From Adineta ricciae (taxonomy: Eukaryota > Rotifera > Eurotatoria > Adinetida > Adinetidae), in NCBI GenBank assembly GCA_905250025.1, contig CAJNOJ010000070.1:149186-213185 (forward strand): DNA of 64,000 nucleotides, in the 5' to 3' direction. A model generated the notes under the pieces. The model did not search any database. It was not told the origin of the DNA and worked only from the letters and a program-made list of their open reading frames with translations. This document shows, one piece after another, positions 45,040 to 57,500 of this stretch. The position numbers and the translations under genes were made by a program. Each line of letters starts with the position of its first letter. Within the stretch, counting starts at the first letter, position 1.

Positions 45040-46937
45040 ATGAGAGCATTTCTCTTGATCGGTGTGATTGAGTTTTACCTTGTTGTTACTAACTTAAGTA
45101 TCGTTGTATCACTGGTTTCAAACAATTGGAATTTGAAAGTAGATTCTTCATTTTTGAATGAAAATTTGGAGCTATGGTAATATACTTATCTTGTGAACAA
45201 CAGATAGATCTTTCTCTCTCTCTATTGCGTAGGATTAAACCGCGGATTGTTTTGAAATGGAAAACATCAATCATTGGTTTCTCAAGCAACGAAGAAATCA
45301 GAATTCGCCAGCAGATCCAACAGGCGTTTGATCATTGGAGCGTCTATCCCAATATCAACTTTCGTGAAACATTGGATAACAATGAGGTTAACTTCAACTT
45401 AACTTTTATTGCTAAGTCTGATGAACAGAATATTTCCTTGAACGAAGTTAAAGTAATTTTCATGCATACAATTGAACCGTTCTCTGCAAATATTCTATTG
45501 GAAATAAACAAAGATGCTTACAATATCAATGATTCATTTTTCAATAATTCCAATGCAATAATGAAGTATTATATAGGATATACTCTTGGAATCGAATATC
45601 TGGACGATATATTATTAGTAAATATCTCCATAGACGTTACTTTTACAGAAGAGAATGGTGTTTTTATCGATTTATAGGATCACATCGACACAACAATAGT
45701 TTTACCTTCTGATCAAACTAGATTTACACGAGCGATTACAACAGCTACTGAGACAGACTATGAACCTACCAAATCCCGAATGGAAAAAGGACGTTACGTG
45801 AATTCATTCAATTCGAAATTTAAACTTCCTAGTCTATCAGTTACATTGAGATGGAAATTTCTGGCACGAAAAAATACGCGTTTACCGGCCAAGAGAAAAG
45901 AGCTCGATGATATTTTACCAGTAATCCGACATTCTAAATCGGAAGATTTGTATCGCACCAGACACGGTATACGATTTATCTGGATTGGACATGCTTCAAG
46001 TTATGTTCAATTGAATAATTTTCGGTTTCTTCTTGATCCAATATTCAGGTAAGAATTGACTCATTCTCTGTTGGTGAAAGAAAAAGAAAGAGATCATTTT
46101 CTAGTAATCGATGTGGTATCGGTTCATTAATTGGCCCAAAACGATTTCGTCCGCCGCCATTGACAGTCGATGATCTACCAGATAATCTCGATGCCGTATT
46201 TATTTCACATAACCATTTTGATCATCTCGATTATACGAGCGTTAAAAGTTTAAATAAACGATTTAGTCAACAACTGACATGGTTTTGTGGGCGAGGTCTT
46301 CGAAAATGGTTTCTCAAACATGGCGTAAAGAATGTCATTGAACTCGACTGGTGGGAAACTCATCATTTTTCAGTAAGAAGTTCTCTTCTTTATCCGAAAC
46401 TCGTCTATAATCTGTCTTAGGAGAAAAACGTCAGCATTGCTTTCTGTCCAGCACAACACTGGTAATACGAAGATCGATAAATTCTTCTCGATTTTTTCTC
46501 TACATTCAATCATTTTCGGTTGTAGGAGTGGTCGTGGTCTAACGGATATAAACAAATCTCTTTGGGGTGGATTCGCTATCTGGGATAGGAAACATAAGTT
46601 CTACTTCGCTGGTGACACTGGCTATACGCACAATATCTCAATCTTTCGGCAGATTGGTAGAAAGTATGGTCCATTTGATCTAAGTGCTATACCAATTGGT
46701 TCGTACGAACCACGTTGGATGATGTCACCTCAGCATGTTTCGCCAGCCGAAGCTGTTCAGATACATATAGATATTCGATCGAAGCGTTCAATCGGAGTGC
46801 ACTGGGGCACATGGGCGTTCGCTAATGAATATTTCATGGAGCCGAAAAGTAAACTTTCGGAAGCGGTAGAAAACAAACAACTTGATCCATCGTCATTTAT
46901 TGTAGTCAAGCATGGCGAGGTTTTCGATGTACTCTAA
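45040..46937 (+). CDS. Degenerate matrixin domain fused to NAPE-PLD-like metallo-beta-lactamase phospholipase
   Basis: Predicted 537-aa protein from exons 45040-45176, 45233-45617, 45678-46048, 46105-46372, 46421-46461, 46526-46937. Residues 1-25 are a hydrophobic leader. Residues about 45-215 align with the matrixin (M10) catalytic domain (VLKWKTSIIGFSS, QQAFDHWS, a residual FMHTIEP), but the zinc helix HExGHxLGxxH reads YYIGYTLGIEY. After the 45618-45677 intron the frame continues through a matrixin-like end (LPSDQTRFTRAI) into a NAPE-PLD-like enzyme: GRYVNSF, WIGHASS, SHNHFDHLD, AQHWSGRG, GDTGY and GVHWGTW, with all zinc ligands present. Alternatively, these are two adjacent units: a dead matrixin ending at the TAG at 45677 and a phospholipase starting at Met 45780. 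Confidence 0.7.
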
Positions 46938-46994
46938 GTTTATATTTGAGAAAAAAAAACTGTTACAAATCAAAAGTCTAATACTATCGATAAA

Positions 46995-47951
46995 CTAGCT
47001 TGTACAAGATGAACCAATGTATCTTAACACCTTCTGTATACGTTGAACTACTTTGCGAACGACAGCAAGAAACTCTTTTCGATACAGTTTTGCACTCAGT
47101 GTATAAATATAAAACGACGTACAATGTGATAGATAAAAGGGTAGCATAGCAATCCGAACAAACGTCACCATCAATGGTGTTGGATAAGAAACAGTATTGA
47201 TCATTACCACCATGACACAGAGCATAGTGACACAAAGAATATAGGCACATATTTGAAAGATCAACATACGTAAAACAGCATTGTCTGAACGACGACGCAA
47301 TTGTTGATCTTTTCGTCTATGTAACTGTCTAGACCTAATCATGGGCTGAATATGTTGTCGTTGAAATCGAATATTCCACAAGGTCAAAAGGCCAAAGATA
47401 GTCATTAAAACAGGTGGAAGTAACGCATAAAATATTAGTTGAAAAATCGACCAAATGGTATTGAACTTTTGATTCGTACTAACGCACTGAGGAGGATCGG
47501 TTGAAGATATATCATAGAAGAATGGTAACGGTGTAAAAATAATTATGAATATAACCAACATAGCCCAAAGGTATCGCCGTGCTTTATGAACGTCCGCCAG
47601 TGATCGTAGTACGACTAATGAAGACGAACAGCAGAAGCGATCAAAACTAGCTAGTACTAGCAAATACGGTGAAAGGTTGTAGATTAAATAAGATAGATAA
47701 CAATTGATTTTACAAAAGATTGAGGAATGTGCAAACAATGGGATCTCATAACCATTTGTTACCAAAACGTAAATAAACAGAAAAGACACAACTAGTAGAT
47801 TGTTGATCGAACCAGCCAGAAAGTATTGTGTGCAGGAATTGTGACGAAGTTTTTTGCGAGTGAAGATTAATACATTGATTGTATTACCAAATGCTCCGAT
47901 GACTATCTCTATTGTAAGTATAACACGTAGTAAATAGGTCAGCGTATCCAT
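46995..47951 (-). CDS. Rhodopsin-like seven-transmembrane receptor, peptide-receptor-like
   Basis: Intronless 318-aa protein with seven hydrophobic segments: TM1 with GNTINVLIF (class A Gly-Asn), TM2 YFLAGSINNLLVVSFLFIYV, extracellular Cys in IFCKINC before TM3, SFDRF at the end of TM3 (DRY position), a Cys in loop 2 (PPQCVS), and a basic third loop (RRKDQQLRRRSDN). TM7 contains HCTSFYIYTLSAKLYRKEF, which keeps the xxxxFYIYxL pattern of FMRFamide-type and bdelloid orphan receptors. The short N terminus has no signal peptide. It is convergent with the NAPE-PLD-like gene (57 bp between stops). Ligand unknown; probably a neuropeptide (inference). Confidence 0.82.
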   Translation of the reverse strand: MDTLTYLLRVILTIEIVIGAFGNTINVLIFTRKKLRHNSCTQYFLAGSINNLLVVSFLFIYVLVTNGYEIPLFAHSSIFCKINCYLSYLIYNLSPYLLVLASFDRFCCSSSLVVLRSLADVHKARRYLWAMLVIFIIIFTPLPFFYDISSTDPPQCVSTNQKFNTIWSIFQLIFYALLPPVLMTIFGLLTLWNIRFQRQHIQPMIRSRQLHRRKDQQLRRRSDNAVLRMLIFQICAYILCVTMLCVMVVMINTVSYPTPLMVTFVRIAMLPFYLSHCTSFYIYTLSAKLYRKEFLAVVRKVVQRIQKVLRYIGSSCTS

Positions 47952-49320
47952 CGGAAGTTTTACACGAAGTAGACACTAAGACTGTTTTTCTTAGCAAAAT
48001 GTTAAATAACTTCGTTTATACATCCATTTATATATGATTGAGCGCTAGGTAGTTCAAAACAAACCTGATAATTACGATAATGTGTTCTTGTTAAAAGTTT
48101 CCTATGGCTTGAATCACTGGTAAACTCCTTTTTCTAACATCAAATTGGAGGGTAGGTGGGATGTTTTTCTTATATTGAAAGCACTCACTAATCATGGGAG
48201 CTCCGCAAAATTCTAGCACGTATTGCCCTGGAGACTTTATTAGGACATCTAATAAGGATCTATGAAAGGAATAGATATATTATGTAGTGATCAGTACACC
48301 GAATACTCTTCCATTTAACCTATGAACTTTGTCGATAGTATGACGAATGATTCTTAATTAAGAGAAAGTGATTTTGTAGATCTACGATGAAACCAATCAT
48401 GCACTTGGTCGGCAGCATGAGAGCAACACAGCTATCATTTACCATCTAGTCATTCATATGTCACTGTTCTACGTTTTATGTGTAAAATATTCTGAATTCT
48501 ATCGTGCTTTATTTTCGTGTCCTTCCTCTATTTTTCTGTATGATTATACGAGTACGACTGTGACGACCAACTAGCATACATATCAGCTCGATTTGTTGTT
48601 CGTGCACACGAAATTAGAGCATAGCAACATTCACAATGACAATAGATATCATGGCTGATTTCATAGTAGTATTGATGTTTTGATCATTCTAGCAACGCAT
48701 GTTCATTAATGTTTGATCAACTCACGAGAGAGCTTTCTAATCTGTTATTTTCTTCCACGTGCTTTATAAATACTTAAATGATGGTACACGGGAGAAGAAT
48801 TCTAAAAAATATCAATCAAAGTCCAAACTTTGCTCCGTTCGCTAACATGCTATTTCCAACAAATCACGCGTATCAAGCATAATGGTCAAACAAATTAATT
48901 GAGTCCCTTTTCTAAGCGTAGAAGCCATTAGTGTCTTCGAATGCCACGCAAACAGATAAATGCATTAACCCGTATATAATCAATGCGCTTTAATGCTTGT
49001 TTCGTTGAAATATTTCCAACTACCAAGTGCGCTAGCAACGGAAATAGAAATGAGTTTACCTGTAAGTTAGATCATCTGTTTTGACGCATTATGTGACACC
49101 ACTGAATTATATAGCAATACCGTGTTTGAAATACCAATGATGGTAGTATACAGATGGTGCCAATGTATGCGTCACGGGCTAGTAAAGAAAGCGATCTTTG
49201 AAATATTTTTTCTTGTTTCCTCGTTTTGTGTATAGAGTACACGGATTCCAGCGCTGATTGCTAATAAAGAGTTCGTCATGCTATTGATTTTACATTCGTG
49301 ATTTAATTGGTGTTTCTGGT
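47952..49320. other. Intergenic gap, no gene seen
   Basis: About 1.37 kb, AT-rich. A short ATG frame ending in a consensus-like GTAAGT donor near 49050 could be a first exon of the Hint pseudogene. No other coding signal. Confidence 0.35.
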
Positions 49321-50962
49321 GCATTTCAGAAATAACAGAAGAAAATTAAGAAAAACTCTTCTTATCGCACTTCTGACGGCCTGTGGATTTTGTATCTGCT
49401 TGGGCATTATGATCGGAGCGATCATTGTGCCTATCTCTTTTTTGCTAGTAGAAGTGATACGACTGTGTTGTCGACAACTACAATTGATAAAACTAAATTG
49501 ATATTCACATTGCTATTCGAGAACACAATGTTAACTTTCTTGTTTATGCACAACTGGAACAACAACAAGTTTGTTGGAATTTTTAGATTTAAGATAGTAC
49601 ATTTTTGTTTTCCCTTCCTTTTCAAATTATTCAGCTACGACAACTGCTAGTAAGTGTTATTTCTCGGTGACGAGTACAGTTTAAATTAATTTAGTTCCTT
49701 TCTAGGTACAACGAATTGTAAGTTTCAGCTTCCTTTATCTATTTCCAGTTCTTAAATTAATTGGAGAAAACCTCCAGTTAGGATTCTTTTAAAAGTTTGA
49801 AATCATCAAATTTGTGAAGCAATCCACCTTGCTGAAAAAAAGAATCGTATTTAACCACTGTCGATAAATAAGTTGAACCTAGTGGTGTACAGCACATATA
49901 TGGACTGTCCTTTATTGTCAAACATAATTCGCCTACATTTCTTTCTTGAAGAGTAACCTAAGTTTTTATCCTAATTTTAGTGACAACAACAAGCAGCAAG
50001 TATTCAACGATATTTCTATAATTAGTATTGGCAAAGTCGCGTGATATCTCACATTTCTTTACAAAGCAGCCAGTTCTACAACTATTACAACGGCAACAAC
50101 TACAACGAATACCACGACCGCAACGACAACACGTACAGTATCAACATGATTTGCGATTATATTTTCATAGAAGATTTCTATATTTAGCATGCTATTTTGG
50201 TGGAGACTATGTTAATTTAGTAGAAGGAGGGTAAAGACAGATCAGTGTCTTGGAGACAGGTGATTGCATATGGTCTATTAATAGCGACGGATAACATCTT
50301 ATTCAAGATGAAATCATGTGTATATCCCATAGTGGACCAGAAATTTCGAGTTTGTGCAATGTTTTCCCTTTACAGCAAACAGACATGCCCGTTTTATACG
50401 TTCACAACAGTCGAAGGACATCAAATTCGTTTGACAGATGCACACTTTATCGTTGTTGACCGCAATGACACCGGAAGTACAGAAACCATTTGCGCTGAAG
50501 ACGTCAACCTCGCGCATCATTTAGTCTTACTTGGCCGAACAGTCCCATTGGCAAGTATTCAATACTCACAACTCCTCGGTTTCTATTCGCCAATCAGATT
50601 AAGTGGTTACCTAACTGTCAACAATTTCTCGACATCAGTTTATAGCGACGTGTAAGCATTTCTAGCATAAGTATTCACTAATACACTTTGTATTTCGTAG
50701 TTTATATGCACCACATGATTTGATTCATCAAATCGCAATTCCATTTCGATTGTATTATCATGTGGCCCGATGGTTATTTGGACGCCATTACCACCCATAT
50801 TCAATGCGCAGTCATGGAGAACTGCACCCTTTATCTGCTTTTATTATTGGCAATTATCAGTCGTTCAAACTCTCATTTAACTACTACCTCCATCTTTTAG
50901 AAATATTTAGCTCGTTTTTTATCATTCGCACTACCGGACGTTTTTTTTCTAACGAGTACTAA
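49321..50962 (+). pseudogene. Membrane-anchored Thr-linker Hint (hedgehog/intein) protein, disrupted
   Basis: Pieces in order: a basic plus hydrophobic segment (RRKLRKTLLIALLTACGF...GIMIGAIIVPI), Thr/Ser-rich stretches near 49450 and 50065-50132, and a Hint module. After an intron (50133-50187) the Hint start is CYFGGD at 50190, then ISVLETGDCIWSI. It is interrupted by TAA at 50232 and TAA at 50292, and the conserved continuation (FYTFTTVEGH, RLTDAHFIVVD, LGFYSPIRLSG) is in another frame (ORF to 50655). An intron at about 50653 leads to the C-terminal exon (YAPHDLIHQI, ending 50962). Hint modules self-splice or cleave; two stops and one frame change argue that this copy is dead. Confidence 0.6.
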
Positions 50963-51584
50963 TTAATAGAGACAATTAAAAACTAATGTATCCTCATGGC
51001 GGACCTCAGTCAAAGGATTAGGCACTGAAAACGAAACGAAGATTGCTATCACACATATTAAAACAACAAGAATGTACGCATAGTTTTGCTTGGTATGTCA
51101 TTATCTGATATATCATATAATTATATGAGACGTCATCTTTTCAACTAGTTTTTTGGATCGTGCGAAATTTATTTCGTTCCGTTCACCTTTTTTTTGTAAG
51201 TTTTTACAGTATTTTTCCGAACGCTTACGAGAGGTCGAGGAGACAATATGATGATAACAAACAGAGACAAAGCGAGCAGAAAACATCGCAGACTGTGGAC
51301 AGCGGTGACGTAATCGTCGTATGAATAAGTTTAGATTGTTTTTCAACTACCTGAACTTCACCATTGCTTTGTAAATGTCTGTATATTTTTGAAATTTCTC
51401 CATTTGAGTGGAGAATAAACTATGACAACAGTGAGAAAGGTGATTCAAAAAAGAGGTAAAAGAAAGAAAAAAAAAACGTAGACACGTGACTTTTATTCCA
51501 TGTCTATAGAAGAAAAAAAAAGTTTTTATCACTAAAAACTTATAAAAAAGTGCGCCATAGCGAGTTAATCTGAAATTGATTTCC
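50963..51584. other. Intergenic gap
   Basis: About 620 bp with A- and T-rich tracts immediately upstream of the VPS13 start. No coding sequence or RNA seen. Confidence 0.4.
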
Positions 51585-54500
51585 ATGTTCGAAACAATCA
51601 TTGCATCATTTATCAAGCGTTATCTCATTCGTTATATTGATATTAATGCTGATCAATTATCTGCTCAACTTCTATCAAAACAGCAGATTATCATTGATAA
51701 TCTACGATTCAACATCACAGCGATTAACGAAGATATACGAAAGAAATTTCATTTACCGTTAACGATTGAATCGATCGATTTAGGTCAGATTCAATGTTCG
51801 TTTGTATGGAGTTCATTGTTCTTTCGTTCAACATCAGCGGCATTTATTATCAAAATTCAACGTATTCATCTTGTTGTTAAAAGCTATGAAGAAGAAACTT
51901 CGAGTGAAACCGACGATGAAACTAATGAGAAATACAAACGCGATCAACTTGACTTAGCCGAACAACAATTTGAAAAAGAATGGGAATGTTTCGGTGAAGT
52001 CAAACGATCGAGATGGAACGTTCAACATCTAATCATGTCATTTTTTGAAAAACTGCAAATTCATATTCACGACGTCCATATCCAATATAAAACTTCGTCA
52101 GATCAATCCATTGGATTGACTTGCCATCAGATCGACATTGGAAATGAACCGTGTAACGAACTAATGAGTCGACAAGTTATTCGAATCAATCAGCCAGGAT
52201 TGTACATAAATACCAATCTCGTGTCAGATCATTCGTATATCTTATTTCTGGAAAGTTCTATGGCAATTTCATTAACTCATAACCATTTCTTGGTCAGTCA
52301 ACAAGAATATCGGTATGAATTCGAATGCGTATTGAATCATTTCGATATCAAGTGCACTGCGGAGCAAATTCGACTGTTAGTTGAAATACTTCGATCGATT
52401 CAATATTCCAGTTTATATCGGATGATTATGTTTGATCCATGTCGGCCTCGGTCGAAAGTTTCCAAACAATCAGTGAGAATATGGTGGCGTTATGCTATTC
52501 TAGCCGTTCTTCGTTTACGAATGGCTGTTAAGGATTCTACCACATCGCTATGGTTCGATCGTTCGTTGCTAATTAATCGTTTACATCGATTGAATACATA
52601 TGCCAGATTATATCGTACTCATCTGTCGAAATCTTCGAGCTTATCAATTGAAGTTCAACAAACTCTAAGTGAGATTGAGAAAGAATTCGATTTAGAACAT
52701 CTACTCATTATGAGACGATCGATTTTTCAAAGTCGAATTAATGAACAGATAAGTCAACGACGAAAGGTGACTCCCTGGTATGCGAATTACGCACAGTGGA
52801 TTACTTCGAGGATGATCGATTTGTGGGGGAGAACGTCGACAAATAGTGAGGTGTCATTAAACGAAAACGATGTGAAAATTCAAGATCAAGTGAATACGTT
52901 TATCGCCGAATCTTTAGAAGATGAAGATCTACTCGAAAGTTGTCAAAATGCGCAGATTTTTAGATTCAATCTGGTCTTGAAATCAATTCAAATCAATCTG
53001 TTATCTTCCCAACATGCTGAGCTTTTGGGTTTTCATTTGCAAAACTTCACTTGGTTGACAGAAGTTCGACCACGTCATCGAGCTTTAATGCTCGCTATTC
53101 GTTTAGATGATTTACTTGTTCGTGACCAAGAACAGACGGAGACATTCTCGGCAATTATCTCTGCGAATAAAGAAGTTCAACACCAGCAATCTTCTGTGCT
53201 AGACTTTGTCTTCGAGAAAAGAGCGAAAATGCCGAGTTCAATTTGTTTTCGTAGCTGTGGTCTGTCGATTGTTTGTTGTCCAACATCGATACAACGATTA
53301 TACCGATTTTATGTTTCGGCACTGGATGAACCTTCACTGTCAATACCATTGTCGTTGACATACTGTAAACGAATCCAACATTGTATTGCTCGAAATTATC
53401 GCTCGATACTTGAACAAACCGTAACGACATCAAAAGTACGAAGTCTCAAACGACGTCATCATTTTGCGAAGAAGATTTTGCAAATATCTGTAAATATTGG
53501 TGCTTCAAAAATCATCATGCCTTTCTCATCACAAGATTCAGTAATCGTCGGTATCAGTTGTTTGAGCTTTACTAATGTTCCTCGAAATGCAGCCAGTGTC
53601 GATGAAGAAGAGTTTCTAACTCCTGTGAGTTCTCCTTCTGCAAATGACGAATTATTCGAGGTCGAGTCGACATTTTACTCGATGAATTTCTTTACAGCAG
53701 ATCAGACAAGTGACGCTGTTGATCAATCACCTTTTAAGTTTTCTATTGATAATGTGCAAATCGGATATCCAGCTTGTCTTACGCAGATTGTACAGTTATC
53801 AAATCTTTGCTTTTCTTTGCAACCTCAAAACGATCGCTTATGGCCTATAGTAAATATCTCCGGTGTATTCCAAAAAGTCAATCTCTGTTTCGATCTACAT
53901 CAAATACAAAATCTATCCAATGCGCTTACTCCTTGGTTGACGTTATTGACCTGTGCATCTAGCCAGCAGCATTATCAACGCAGTATCTTGCCTGGATTTG
54001 ACTGTCGTTTCGAGGAAATCTGCGTAGTTCTAAATGATAATTCTCAGACCTTATGTGACATTCGCATGTGCAATGCTTATGTTACATTCACCAAAAATCA
54101 ACATTTGAATAGCATGACTTTGAGTTTAGAAGATCTAATTATTTACGATTGTCTGGCAAAGACTGAAAATGGCAACGAAATTCTATTGAAAGTTGAGCGA
54201 GTGTCTAGTAATAGCGATGCTTTCATCCGGGTGAACAGTCATTTTCAAACAACACCTACTATTTCCAATATCAATGCAATCGTCGATGTAAATACAAACA
54301 AATTAATCTTTGTTTTCAATCCTCGCACATTCTGTACATTACTGAATTATTTCTCAACCATCAACCGTTCACGAATAACAAAAGATACTCTATCGAAGCA
54401 TTTAGAAAACTGTCAACTAAACATCAAATCTACACAAACCAATATAATTTTTCATCCATTCACCACAGCAAAATGGTCAAATGAGATCAAAATGGATAGA

Positions 54501-57500
54501 TTTGCACTCAATGTCACATTCAATACCTATACTAGATGCGAAATGATGATTAGTAGTCTACAACTGCTGAACCATTCTGATAATTTACCAGCTATTAATA
54601 TACGCGATCATTCAAACCAATGTGAAGCACCTTCGTTGTATTGCTTGTTAACAAACGAAAAGAACAAACAGTTCCACTTGCTTATCAAAGTCTCTTCTTT
54701 TTCCTATAAGCATTCCCAGTATCTTATCGAATCTGTTCGAGAAACTTATGATGATATCAAACGTAACTGTGATTACACCGGTCAACAACGGTTTCCAAAA
54801 GCTTTAGGAATATCATGGTCGTTGTGTATCGACGTGAGTGCATCAACGATTATTTTACCAAATAGTATTGGTTTAGAACTTGATCATATTCATATACAAA
54901 ACCATCCCAACAGTTCGTCAGATTTCAACATTGACATCAACCAGTTGACTCTAATACGAATGAAAGCGAACGAGAGTAATCAATTGGAAACTTTATCAAA
55001 GCAATTCCTGGAACATATGTCTATTTCGGTTAATCTTCAACTAACAACTGAATTCACAACCCTGCTTAATTTACAATTAACCAGTTTACCTCGTATATAT
55101 CTTAGTCCCGTTCGAATTCATTGGCTTTCACAAATCTTGCGGACAAGTTTTTCTACTAATCAAGCATCCTCGTCTACTAATTTCCTCTTTCGACTGCAAT
55201 CAACACAAATGATTATCATTTTCCTTACTGATCGCAGCACCGACATGAGTGTTCTATCTGAAGCCTTGCTAGACCAATGTCAAATGACCTATGAACTGAA
55301 TTATACTCGTCAAAGGAACATACGCCTTCAATTCAGTTCATTTGTAATTAAAAATCGTTTAACCGATGCTGATCCATCGCTCATCGCATTGACATCACCT
55401 TCATCTATCGAAATGTGTTTACCACAAATCGAAAGTGAATACAAACAGCTCGATATTCGACTGAGCAAAACTGATGTTAGACTCATCAGGCCAACTTGGA
55501 GATTCTTAATAGAACTGATTGAATTCTTTAATCATAAACATGAAGTTGAAGAAGAAAGAAAAGCAAATGTTCTATCCAAGAATAATTTAATCAAAATCTC
55601 GTTTGCCATTGAATCGATTTCTTGTTGGCTTCAAGACGAACAAATCACACTTATGAATATCGATCTACAGCAGTTTACTATTCAGTTTCACACTTTTCTG
55701 AAACAATCGGGCTCGGAATGGTTTCTTCACAGTCAACTTGGCTCTATATCTGTACGAGATTTAACAACTATCGATCAAATATACGTTGAGCGATTAGGCA
55801 CGACAACTAATTCTACAACAACACCAGTGATCCAATTTAAACTTACAAAAGATAGACAAGCTCAATCTCAGTTAAGAATAACTTCGATCCAATACACTCA
55901 TACTCAGTATTTTCTGCTGAGAATTCTCGAATATTTTCACCGCTTTCAACAAAATGAAGATTTTTACAAACATTTTATGTGTAAAATTCCTCAGAAACAC
56001 ACTGGTACGCTCTGGAACATCGAAGTAACAGATGTGACATTGCAAATACCTGAAGATCTACGTAAACAATCAGAATTAACTATGCAACTCGATAAGATCT
56101 ATTTCAACAATTGCTCACCTGGGTATTTTATGTCGATAAACATCACAAACATAAAACTGGATCTTTCGCCGCTCATTCGTGCACCTTTCAATCTGACCAT
56201 TGCAACTGAACAGAATGGACTATCGAAGAATTACACGATCAAATTGAAACTATCATCAATCGAATTTCTCTTTGATTCGAACCAACTTCATTTACTTCAG
56301 AGTATTCTGATCTCAAATCTCCATCAACAATCTACTTCGAATCCAAGCCATCTATTTTCTTCGATACCGACGTCTGATTTCGCTTTGACGATGGAGCTCG
56401 ATCAGATCGGATTGGAAATATTTCTTCCTGGAACAATCGAGCATCGTCATTCGTTCGCTTATACGAATCTGACAAATCTTCATCTGTCTGTCGACAAATA
56501 TTCGGATGGAGATCAAGTTTTACATCTCATTTGCTCTGCAATCAAACTTACTGACACTCGAGCCGAAAGGCAAGATCTGATAGTGCCTTCATCCTCATCA
56601 TCGGATTCTCATCAGCTTGAACTTCGTTTCAAAAGAACTAAGTCTTCAAATCAATGTACAATAACATTAAACTCCATTCGTATTCTATTTGTGATCGATT
56701 GGTTCATTGAAATCAATAGTTTTCTCCATACATTCAGCCGACAATCATCGATGATGGCAAACAACATCTCATTCCCATTTTCAGAGATTCAAATGAATTT
56801 GAATCACTTCGAAATAGTCCTTGCTTCTACATTACATGATCCATATACTCCCGCATTGATCTATTCCAGCACAATGATGATTAATTACTTACGGACAAGG
56901 TCATCTGTCGAATGCTTAATCAAAGATTTAACAATGATTACCTGCCAAGTTGGAAATATTAACGAAACAAGTCTTTCGATTATTGAACCAACGGATTGTT
57001 CATTATTAATTCATGCATCAAACGACCTACCTGTACAGTATACTTGCGAACTCAACTTCTCTCTATTAAATATACGTATTTCTCACTCAGATATTCACAT
57101 GTTGTTTTCTCTCTTTCAAACTATTTCCCGTCAAATGCAAATGCGAAAACCTCTATTAACTACGGTTTCTACCTTTCTCGCCTCACCGGCTCGAGATTAT
57201 TCCACGCTTATGTCTGATTTATTAAACATCAAGTTCATTTGTACAGAAATATGTGTATGCCTGATTGATGATTGTTTCGGTGTTAATATTCCTCTCCTGA
57301 ATGTTCATCTGAAATCATTTCAACTGCAAACAATCGAACATAGCGTCCAGGAGCGCAAGGAAGTTTGTGATTTTGAATTAACTGTATTGTATTACAATCG
57401 ATTTCAATCAGGATTTGAGCCATTAATTGAACCGTGTTCGTTACTAATGATTTTGATGAGAACATCTTCGATCAATTTCTTATCGGTCGTTTCGAAAGAA

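Noticed and set aside
45675..45677. TAG as the true stop of a stand-alone matrixin gene
   Set aside because: It lies at the AG acceptor of a 60-bp GT...AG interval whose removal continues the matrixin-like sequence; kept as an alternative rather than the main call.
50231..50294. An intron that would remove both TAA codons of the Hint gene
   Set aside because: It would also delete the conserved ISVLETGD segment and does not restore the downstream frame.
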